Below are positions 1 through 10,800 of a stretch of DNA of 12,409 nt, in pieces (positions within the stretch are counted from its first letter, which is position 1; every line of letters begins with the position of its first letter). Source of the DNA: Veillonellaceae bacterium (GTDB lineage Bacteria > Bacillota > Negativicutes > Veillonellales > Veillonellaceae); the NCBI GenBank assembly GCA_900766245.1, contig CAAFUR010000008.1:1-12409 (forward strand), read 5' to 3'. A program made the translations under genes and the position numbers. Under the pieces are notes generated by a model that was given only the letters and a program-made list of their open reading frames with translations, was not told where the DNA came from and did no database searches.

Positions 1-1870
1 CCTTGTACATTGTCTCCATATGTATCTAAGCCAGATGTTACATTTCCTAATGGTGTAGGATCTGTAGTTTTCTTATTTGGTTCAGCATCTGTATTTTTAG
101 CATTTGGATTCACTAATTTAGATGTTAATGGAGTATCTGTAATATTAACTTCAGGAATTGGTTGTCCATTTTCACCAACTGGTACGCCATTTTCATTGAT
201 TTTTGTAGCTGGTTTACCATTAGCATCCAATGGCTGACCTTGTTCATTAACTTTGTAGTATTTATCTCCAATTTTAGATACTGGTGTGCCATCTGCTGTA
301 GTATATGTCACAGGTAATCCTGTTACATTGTATGTCACATTACTTGTGGTTCCATCTTCAGATGTAGTCACCACGGCTGTGGTGTTCACACCGTTTACAA
401 AGTTCACCGTATCAAATGGTTTTACGAAGTCTTTCGCAGTGCCATTGTTTTGTAGATTCCAACCTGCGTTCAATACGTCAGATACTGTGGCTGCATTGTT
501 GCCAATGTACTTAGGATTTGTTTGTCCATCTTTTGTTTTTGGATTAGACAATTCAGCTGCTTCTGTCGCTGTTAATGGTGCTTTGTTGATGTTTGCTACA
601 TCACCTGCTGCTGGTTTTTCATTTCCATCTGCATCAGTAATTGTTTTAGAACCATCATTTACATTTGGAATGTTGTTCTTCACATTATTCAAGGATGTCG
701 GACTATTTGTACCTTTTGGTCCATTGATTGTTGTTTTTACTGGACCTGTTACATCCTCGCCTTTTCCATCTGGTTTAGTATTAAAGATTTGGTTACCATC
801 TGGACCTACTTTACCAGTTGGATACACTTGCTTACCATCTTTATCTGTGTACACCACAGGTGTTACCGCATTGTTTGTAGACGTTTGGTCATCTACTTTC
901 ACAGTGATAGTACGTACACCATCCACTGTATTACCAGATACGATAGCAGTGCCTGCACCTACGAATTTCACTTCGTTCGCATTTTTCACTTGCTCGGAGT
1001 ATGCAGTATCTGTCGCCACTCCATCTGTACCTGTTGTCTTGTCGGAAGACACAATCCAACCCATGTTACGTAAATCACCTACAGTAGCTGCTGTATTGTC
1101 GCTTACTTTCGGTTGTCCATTTTCTGGTTTGGATAAGTCAAGTAAACCACGGTTTTTATCCGTTGTACCTTGTACATTGTCTCCATATGTATCTAAGCCA
1201 GATGTTACATTTCCTAATTGTGTAGGATCTGTAGTTTTCTTATTTGGTTCAGCATCTGTATTTTTAGCATTTGGATTCACTAATTTAGATGTTAATGGAG
1301 TATCTGTAATATTAACCTCAGAAATTGGTTGTCCATTTTCACCAACAGGCACGCCATTTTCATTGATTTTAGTAGCTGGTTTTCCTTGCTCATCTACTGG
1401 TTGACCTTTGTCATTTACTTTGTAGAATTTATCTCCAATTTTGGATACCGGTGTACCATCTGCTGTTGTGTATGTCACAGGCAAGCCTGTTACGTTATAC
1501 GTTACATTGCTTGTGGTTCCATCTTCAGATGTAGTCACCACAGCTGTCGTATTCACACCGTTTACAAAGTTCACCGTATCGAATGGTTTTACGAAGTCTT
1601 TCGCTGTGCCATTATTTTGTAGGTTCCAACCTGCATTCAATACGTCAGATACTGTGGCTGCATTGTTGCCTACGAAGTTAGGATTTGGTTTGCCATCTTT
1701 TGTTGTTGGTTTCAACAAGTCCGCTGCTTCTTCCGCTGTCAATGGAGCTTTGTTAATGTTTGCTACATTACCTGCATCTGGTTTATCTGTTCCATCAGCA
1801 TTTGTTACTTTTTTATCAGCATCATTCACTGCTGGAATGTTGTTTTTCACATTGCTCAAGGATGCTGGAC
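1..1870 (-). repeat. Tandem 1167-bp (389-codon) duplication in the stalk
   Basis: Positions 1-703 align with 1168-1870 at a constant offset of 1167 bp; I checked the register at positions 1, 461, 499 and 691. The first 60 bases differ at a single position (position 54, g versus t at 1221). Identity is highest over about 1-500 and falls over about 500-703. The offset is a whole number of codons, so unequal crossing-over would add or remove one 389-residue unit without shifting the frame. Confidence 0.85.
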
Positions 1871-4800
1871 GAGTATTGCCTTGATCATCTTTAGGACCAT
1901 TGATAGATGTATTTACATCACCATTTGGAACGACTTTATCATTTTCGCCTTTGCCATCTGGAGTTGTATGATATGTAACATTGCCTTTGTCATCCTTAAT
2001 TGGATATACAGTGTTGCCAGCTTTATCTGTGTAAACAACAGGTGTTACAGAGTTATTCGTGGATACTTGGTCATCTACTTTCACAGTAATTGTACGAACA
2101 CCTTTATCATCTGTTTTACCAGTTACAGATGCTGTACCTTCACCTACGAATTTTACTTCGTTAGTATTACGTACTTGATCGGAGTAGCTGTTACCTTGTG
2201 CAGATACCACCCAACCCATATTTTGTAAATCGCCGATTGTAGCAGCGTTATTAGGGTTAGAGTTACTGAAGTCTACAAGACCCGCTTTATTATTAATCAC
2301 ATTATCTTGTGGTTGTGCTGTAGGTGTAGGTGTACCATTTGGTTGTAAGTCCGATGGTTTATACCATTTACCATCTTTTGCTTGTACTAATGGTTCACCT
2401 GCTGCGTTTTTAGGAGCCAATGGATTTTCCACTGCTTTAGCACCTGCTTCTGGAGTACCTTTATCGCTTACTTTATCTGCTGGATACCATTTACCATCGT
2501 TAGCTAATACTTTGCCATCTACCGGTTCAAATGTTTTCGCACCGTTCGCAACATTACCTAATTGGTTTGGAGTGCTTACATTGTTACCTGGCTTATCTGT
2601 TGTGTTAGCCACATTTGGATTTACCAAGTTAGTATTCACTGTTTTTGGTGTTGCATCAGTGTTTGGTGTTACTGTTGTCGTACCGTCTTGGTTCTTAGTG
2701 ATTGTTACCGCATCACGTGGATATACTTTGCCATTGTCGGCTTGTACGTATCCATTCGTTGGGTTACCATCTTGACCTTTTTGAATATCTGGTGTGCCAT
2801 CTGGCTTAGCTGGATAGAAAGTGTTACCCACTTTTACCACTGGAACTTCTTTACCATTCTCTGTAATTGTATTTGTCACAGGCAAGCCTGTTACGTTGAA
2901 AGTCACATCGCTTGTAGTACCTGCAGCATTCGTTGTTACCACAGCTGTTGTATTACCACCGTCCACAAAGTTGACAGTATCATATGGTTTCACGAAGTCT
3001 TTGGCTGTGCCATTATTTTGTAAGTTCCAACCTGCGTTCAATACGTCACCTACAGTAGCTGCGTTATGCGTATTCACATAATTTGGTTGTGTCGCATCTG
3101 CTGTATTTGGTGCTGTTGCATCTGTTTTTGGTGCTGTTGTATTTGTTTTAGCACCATCCAAGTTGCCTTCTACATTAGACAATGTAGTTGGACTTGTTGT
3201 TCCTTTTGGTCCATTGATAGTCGTTTTTACTGGACCTGTTACATCCTCGCCTTTTCCATCTGGTTTGGTATTAAAGATTTGGTTACCATCTTTATCTTTC
3301 TTGCCAGTTGGATATACTTGGTTGCCATCTTTATCTGTATATACCACAGGTGTTACAGCATTGTTCGTAGACGTTTGGTCATCCACTTTCACAGTGATAG
3401 TACGTACACCATCCACTGTATTACCAGATACGATAGCAGTGCCTGCACCTACGAATTTCACTTCGTTCGCATTTTTCACTGTATCAGTATAAGCCTTAGT
3501 CAAATCATCTGTCTTTTTATCGGCAGATACAATCCAACCCATATTGCGTAGGTCACCAACTGTAGCGGCTGTGTTGTCACTTACTTTTGGTTGTCCATTT
3601 TCTGGTTTGGATAAATCAACTAGGCCACGATTTTTATCTGTTGTACCTGGTACATTATCTCCATATGTATCTAAGCCAGATGTTACATTAGTCACTTTCA
3701 CTGGAGACGTACCATTAGGACCAGATACTTTCAAGTCTCCATTATCAGCTTTAGACAACTTAGGACCTTGATCTCCACCTACTTGTACTGTGTCAAAAGA
3801 TACATCATTTTTAGTGGTAAATGTAAATTTACTACCATCTTGTGTAATCTTGATGTTTTTATCCGCTTCAAAAGTAACTTTGTCGCCTGATTTAACAAGT
3901 TGATTAGCTGCAGTAGCACCTAATTCACCTGCTGATGTTGCTGCAGATGTTGCTGTCCATGCTGCATTATTGATAGCATTAACAACATTACCTACCGTAG
4001 CGACTTTATTTTCATCCCCATTGTTGGCTTCCACAGTACCTGGTTTGTCACCTGTAGTAACATTATTGATCGTACCTGTGTTAACTTTCACACCCGCATC
4101 ATCAACAACTAAAGAACTATCTGCTGGTTTTACAGAAATTGTATTTCCTTTATCATCCTTTTGTAAGCCCTTGCCAAGATTTACACTATATTTTACAGTA
4201 GATGTTTTGCCATCTGTACTTGCCACTGTTGCAGTTGTACCCTCGCCATCGATGAAGTTAACAGTATCATATGCTTTTACGAAGTCTACTTCAGTTCCAT
4301 TACCTTGTAAGTTCCAACCTGCATTCAATACATCGGATACTGTAGCGGCATTGTTAGGGTTTACATAATCATTGCCAGCTTTATTCGTTGTATTTGGTGC
4401 TGCTTGAGATTTCGTCGCATTGCTTGGCGCATCTGCTGTATTGGCAGTATCACTATTTTTAGTATCAGGAAGGTTAGATTTTACGTTAGACAATGTCGCT
4501 GGAGTGGTTGTTCCTTTTGGTCCGTTTACAGAAGTAATGACTTCTGTGCTTGGAATTTCCTTACCCGTACCATCTGGATTTTCAAAGAATTTAACCGTCT
4601 TAGTTCCATCTCCATTATCTACTTCTCGAGGATATACTTTAGTACCATCTGCTTTCGTGTAATTCACAGGAGTCACTGTTTTATTGAGACCTGTTTGACT
4701 ATCTACTTTTACAGTAATTGTACGTACACCTTTGTCATCTGTTTTACCAGATACAATGGCACTTCCTTCACCGACAAATCGTACTTCATTCGCATTTTTC

Positions 4801-7800
4801 ACTGCTTCAGAATATTCAGTGGCAGTTGTTGTTCCATTAGCACCTGTTGTTTTATCGGAGGACACAATCCAACCCATATTACGGATATCTCCCACAGTTG
4901 CCACTGTGTTATCCGTTACATTTGTATTCGCTAAGTCTCGCAAACTATTTTTAGCTGGATCTTTACCATTCACTGGAGCTGCTTTATAATTTTCCAACTT
5001 GCTTGTCACATTATCCAAAGTAGTTGGACTTGTTGTGCCAGTTTTATTAGCTTCAGGTGCTGGATTCACTAAGGATGTTTTTACAGGATTATTAGTTGTA
5101 TTAATCGGATCGATGACATTACCCGCATCATCTACTGGTTTACCATCTTTATTCACCTTCGTGCTTGGATTGCCTTTAGCATCTAATGGTTGACCTTTGT
5201 CATTAACTTTGTAGAAATTATCGCCAATTTTAGATACTGGATTACCATCTTTATCAGTATAGGTAATCGGTAAGCCTGTGACATTATATGTTACATTGCT
5301 TGTTTTACCATCCACAGTGGATACAACAGCTGTCGTATTCACACCGTTTACAAAGTTCACTGTGTCATACGGTTTTACGAAATCCACCGCTGAACCATTA
5401 CCTTGTAAATTCCAACCTGCGTTTAACACATCACCAACAGTAGCTGCATTTGCTGGATTTACTTGGTTAGCAGATGTTCCCAATGTTGGAGCTGCTTGTG
5501 ATTTAGTAGCATTACTTGGGTTTGTCGCTGTGTTAGGAGCATCGCTATTTTGCGTATCAGGCAGATTAGATTTCACATTCGTAATATTGACTGGGTTTGT
5601 ACCATCTTTGTCAGATACTTTGATATTACCATCATCTGTTTTAGATAATTTTGGTCCTTGATCTCCACCTACTTGAATAGTGTTGAAAGAAGGATTCTCT
5701 ACCGTAGCAAATGTGATTTTACCATTCGCATCATGTTTTACATCTAGGTTTTTACCAGCGATCATTTCTATAGTACTGCCTGCTTTAATGGATTCACCAT
5801 CGGTAGTAACACCACTGCCTGCATTTCTTGTACCACCATTAGCACTTGCTTTCAATGTGAAAGCAGCATTATTTACAGCCTTAGCAACTGTATCTACAGT
5901 AGCAATTTTTCCTGCGTCAGCAGTTGGTACTTCCACGGTACCTTTTTTATCGCCTTGTTCAACAGCATTCACAGTACCTGTATTAACAGTAAGACCATCT
6001 TTACCTGTAGTAATTGTTTTATTATCGGTTTTAACTTTTAAGCCATCATCAGTTACTTCTAAAGATGTATCCGCTGTATTAACCTTAACGCCATCTGCTC
6101 CTACAGCTAAAGATTTGTCAGCCGGCTTCACTTGAACTTTCTTCGTAGTGTCGTCTTTTTCCAAACCATTGCCAAGGTTAATGCTATATTTTACAGTCGA
6201 TGTTTTCGTATCTGTATTGGTTACACTTACTGTTGTGCCATCACCATCTACAAAATTCACTGTATCATATGGTTTTACAAAATCTACAGCTGTACTATTA
6301 CCTTGCAAGTTCCAACCAGCTTGTAATACATCTCCCACTGTGGCTGCATTATTTTTGTTTACTTGGTCAGTTCCTGTTCCCAATGTTGGTGCTGTTGCGC
6401 TAGTTGTTGGTGCATTTGTACCTGTTTTAGCACCATCTAAGTTGCCGCCTACATTAGTAATTGGGTTACCACCATTATTTAAACCATCTTTTGTTAAAGA
6501 TACTGGTTGTTTACCATTAGTAACAGGTGTGATTGTTACACCGTCACCATTAATCGCTGTTTTGTCACCTGCTGCATTTTTGAATCCAGCACTTGTTAAA
6601 TCAGTCAAATCTTTTTGTAAGGAATAGATAAAGTTTTTACCGACTTGTTTCACAGCCAAATTATTACCGGCTTTAAAAGTTACAGTCTCTCCAGCTTTGA
6701 TTAATTCTACAGTAGCATCTGTCACTGTACCCTTATCATCCTGACCTGCTGTCGCTTTCCAGCCCATGGATTTTAAGGTGTTCACCAATTGATCAGCAGT
6801 CACCAATTTGCCATTTGTCGTATCCGCTGTTGGCACGCCATCAGTTCCTGTTGTAAGGGTCGCTGTTTTTGGTTTTAATGTGATCGTATCCTCTGCTGCA
6901 CTCACTTCTAACAAAGTGCCATCGCTAGATTTAATAGTGAAAGCAATACCATTTTCTTTATTTAGCTCTTGTTTATTAGTTTCTGTAGCCGCATTAGTAC
7001 CTGTTTGGCCTTTTAATTGGATAGTATTATTCGCTAGCTTATGGAATTGACTACCGTTAATAGCATCTTTGGAATCTGCAGAGATATCGCCATCTTTTAC
7101 ATTTGTAATTTTTACAGGTTCTGTACCATCTTTATCGGATACTTTAATAGAACCATCAGCTGCTTTAGCAAATTTAGGCCCTTCACTACCACCTACTTGT
7201 ACAGTATCGAAAGATACATTATCTTTTGTAGCAAAAGTAAATTTACTACCTGCTTGTGTAATCTTAATGTTTTTGTCTGCTTCAAAAGTGACTTTGTCAC
7301 CTGCTTTCACAGATTGATCTGTTGGTGCTGCACCTAACTCACCTGCTGATGTTGCTGCAGAGGTAGCAATCCAAGCTGCACTATTCACAGCATTTACCAC
7401 AGAATCTACGGTAGCAATTTTGCCAGCATCGCCATCTTTTACTTTCACAGTACCAGGATTAGCACCAGTTGTCACAGGTTCGATTGCACCAGTGTTTACT
7501 TTTAATCCTTTTTCATCGGTAGTTAACGTGTTGTCCCCAGCTTTAACTTTTAAACCATCATTAGTTACTTCTAGAGACTTATCCGCTGTATTAACAGTTA
7601 AACCAGCATCTGTTGTTTTTAATGACTTATCACCTGGGTTAACTTTAACGCCATCAGTTCCTACGGTTAAGGATTTATCTGCTGCTTTCACGGTGATATT
7701 GTTGTTATCGTCTTTTTTCAAACCTTCGCCAAGGTTTACGCTGTATTTTACAGTAGATGTTTTACCATCTTTGCTGTCCACTGTGACAGATGTGCCATCG

Positions 7801-10800
7801 CCTTTGACAAAATTCACCGTATCATATGGTTTCACAAAGTCTACGGCTGCACCATCACCTTGTAAGTTCCAACCTGCGTTCAATACGTCACCTACAGTGG
7901 CTGCATTATGAGTATTTACATAGTTAGGACCTGTTGCATTTGTTGTGTTCGGTGCATCATGCTTATCTGTTGGAGCTTGAGTACCAGTTTTAGCACCATC
8001 CAAGTTACCTTCTACATTAGAAATCGCGTTACCACCATTGTTCAATCCATCAGTAGTCAAAGAAACCGCTTGTTTCCCCGTGGTTTTTGGAGTTACTGTC
8101 ACACCAGCACCATCGATAACAGTTGTATCTCCTGCATCATTTTTAAACTCAGCACTTTTTAATTTTTTTAACTCTGGATTCAAAGAATATGTGAATTTAG
8201 AAGTAACATGAGTCCCTGTTTTACGATTAGGGTTATCAGGATCTTCATAGGCATCTCTACTCGCAGTGTCTTGATTTAATACCAAGTTATCGCCTACACG
8301 GATTTTCACTTCATCATTAAGACGAACTTTATCTACCTGACCTGTGGCTGACCCATTCTCTCCTTTTGTAATACTTTTACCATCAGTTGAGTAGGTGACA
8401 CTTTGCCCTGTTGCTTCAGTACCTTTTAGTTTCAACACACCGGAGCTGTCTTTATCTTTTTCAGCTTCTACAGCCCAACCACTGGACATACGTTTTGTAA
8501 CGGAGTTCAACTGAGAACCATTGATAGCATCTGTAGAGTCGTCAGCAATACGACCTGCCGCTACGTTTTTCAACTGACGTTCTGCACCTGGCGAGCCAAA
8601 AGATACTACGTCACCTTCAGATGTATTTGTGCCACCTGCCCAATAGAATGTATAGGCTACTTTTTTACTATCAAATGGTACAATTTTACCTTCTTTATCA
8701 TAGGAAATATCTGTTTGTCGAGTACCAATAGAGCTCTTATCTGCTCTAGAACCTGTACCGATAGCCACCCCATTTTGTAGTTCAGAAATAGCACCTGTGC
8801 CTAGGGCCACACCACCTAATTTCGTGACACGAGCACCAGTACCAATAGCGGTCCCCAAATCACCTGTAGATAAGGAATGGACCCCCATGGAAATAGAACC
8901 ATGACCATTTTTATTGGCCGCTGAAGAATAATCTAAAGTAGCTGTATTCAAGATACCTTTATTTGTTAATTCGCCATAGGCTTCTTGAATAGTGCCCGTT
9001 GCATCTACCATTTCTACAGAACGGATGGTACGTTTAACTTGTTCTCCACCAACAGTCTCTGTTGTTTCAGTGGATTTGATAACCGTACGTCCCTGTGTAT
9101 CTTTTTTCTCTTTTTGATACGTTACTCGTTGATTAGCTACCTTATTAATTTCAGAGCCACCAATCATGATGGAAGAATCACCTTGTGCCTGTGTTCCAAG
9201 ACCCATAGCAATGGCACCTTGTTCACCAGAAGCAACCGCGCCTTGACCGACCGCAATATCTGCTGTTTTTTCAGCTTTTGCCAATTGACCTACGGCTACG
9301 GAAGATTCAACAGCATGTGACTCATCACCAACAGCAACTGCAGAAGCTTTTGACACTGATTTATTACCCACAGCAACTGCATTTACATCTGCTTGAGAGC
9401 TATAACCAGCAGCTACAGCAGATTCTTTTGCACGAGCAGCTGTACCTGCAGCCACCGCATAATTGCCTTGTGCTTCCGCACCCATACCGATGGCTACTGC
9501 AGCCTCCGCATTCGCCAATACGGATGCACCAGAACCGATGGCTGTGGCACCAAAGGCACCTTTTCTAACGATAGAGTTCGTACCAATCGCCACGCCTAAT
9601 GGAGTCGTTGAATGGGCCTGCATACCGATTACCGTTGAACCATCTTGACCATAGCTGGCACGCCAAGATCTATCTAGGCCTGCACCTACCAGTTCCTCAT
9701 ATTTCTTGCTAATTGTAATAGGCTGTCCATTTTTTCCTGTGCCAGGTGTTGTGGGCGCATCGTAATCATTTACAGTATTCGCTGGTCCACTAGTTGGATT
9801 TGCTGCTTTAAAATATTTCTTTTGGTCATAGGCTTGAATATCGTTACCACCGATAACGATAGAGCCCATACCAGCTACAGATTGCGCACCAATGGCTACC
9901 GATTGGTCCCCCATAGCACGAGTGTTACGACCTAATGCTGTACCTTCATTAATATCTACGCCTTGAAATGAGAAGAATCCAGGATTGCTGGCAGCTCCTG
10001 TATTATTATAATTACCTAATGTGCTAGTAGTACCTCCAAATGCTTTAACCAATACCGTATCGTTATCATCCGCATCCGTACCAACGCCAAGAGGCTTTCC
10101 ATCAGTCCCTACGGAGCGATAGCCTACCCCTGCACCAGCACCAATCGCAACTGAACTGTTAACGGCAGTATTATTCTTATTAAGCCCTGTATAGGCATTC
10201 GTACCAATAGCCACACTACCGGAATCTTTCCTTTTTTCCGTAGTAGTATCATTTGTTTCAGCATTACTTGCACTATTACCCGCAGTTGCTCGAAGGCCAA
10301 TGGCAACACTAAATCCACTACCTTGATCACGACTTTTTGCATCCTTACCAATAATGATATCTCCCGCCTTTTGGGCAGTTGCTGAGTTACCAATTGCTAT
10401 TGTATCAGTTTGTGTTGCAGATGCTGTCGCGCCCAAGGCGATGACTCCTGCTTTTTCTGCTTTCGCTAAGTAACCTATAGCAATTGTATTTTTATCAGTA
10501 GCTCTAGCCCCATATCCTAAAGCTGTAGCTCCTTCTTGATTCGCAAAAGCTGTTCCACCGACCGCTGTAGTGTACTTATTCGTTGATTTTGTACTACTAC
10601 CTAAGGCAACACTAGATTCATTCGATGCATTTGCCTCTTTACCGATAGCAATGGAACTATCACCAGTTGCTTGACTTTTAGAACCTACTGCCACTGCTTG
10701 CTTATTACTTGCCTTAGTAAACAACCCAATAGCAACTGACTGGTCACTAGTAGATGTAGATTCAAACCCTAGGGCAATTGCACTGTCTCCTGTAGATTGT

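Larger units (their letters stand above)
3750..7400 (-). repeat. Dispersed repeat pair, about 3750-3985 and 7166-7400
   Basis: Both segments encode AATSAGELGA, then GDKVTFEADKNIKITQ, KFTF and SFDTVQVGG, followed by GPK. The offset is 3414 bp. They are clearly homologous but have many substitutions, so this copy pair is older than the near-identical blocks to the left. A third, more distant relative at about 5650-5860 reads AGSTIEMIAGKNLDVKHD, FNTIQVGGDQGPKLSK. Confidence 0.75.
395..7907 (-). repeat. Seven copies of the GWNLQ / DFVKPYDTVNFV stalk module
   Basis: Each copy is about 100 bp and reads, in protein order, NAATVGDVLNAGWNLQ, a short variable loop, then DFVKPYDTVNFV. On the plus strand they lie at about 7808-7907, 6250-6350, 5349-5450, 4252-4352, 2963-3064, 1562-1664 and 395-497. 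The loop varies (QGDGAAV, QGNSTAV, QGNGSAV, QGNGTEV, QNNGTAK three times), and the copies nearest the left edge are most alike. The copy at 4252-4352 has AYDTVNFI in place of PYDTVNFV. Each is followed by a threonine-rich strand pair such as NGVNTTAVVTT. Confidence 0.9.
1..8501 (-). repeat. Adhesin stalk, multi-module repeat region (residues ~871-3703)
   Basis: Everything after the first neck is built from recurring modules. One type has a GW-containing helix-strand motif: NAATVGDVLNAGWNLQ followed by DFVKPYDTVNFV. Another has ATVGDLRNMGWIVS followed by KNANEVKFVGAGTA and VRTITVKVDDQT. Others are a GDK-[WFY]-Y segment with G-Q-P spacing, a VGGDQGPKLSK segment, and 16-residue DKSL/DGLKVN repeats. 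The GW motifs resemble the Trp-ring type domains of trimeric autotransporters; that identification is from pattern only. The modules become more uniform towards the left edge, where whole multi-module blocks are duplicated. The stalk continues beyond position 1. Confidence 0.85.

Noticed and set aside
1..8501. The regular repeats as a CRISPR array
   Set aside because: The repeats are coding, with unit sizes of 48 bp or hundreds of bp, gradual divergence and no unique spacers of constant length. No cas genes are present.
10..9648. Many open stretches on the plus strand across the adhesin, some over 300 codons (for example 286-1404)
   Set aside because: They are antisense shadows of the biased, repetitive adhesin gene. 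They repeat with its modules, lack ribosome sites and show no recognisable domains, whereas the minus frame reads as a coherent ESPR-head-neck-stalk protein.
10124..10393. Minus-strand open stretch of about 89 codons in another frame
   Set aside because: It lies inside the beta-roll head and is out of frame with it. It has no domain or ribosome site and is a frame shadow.
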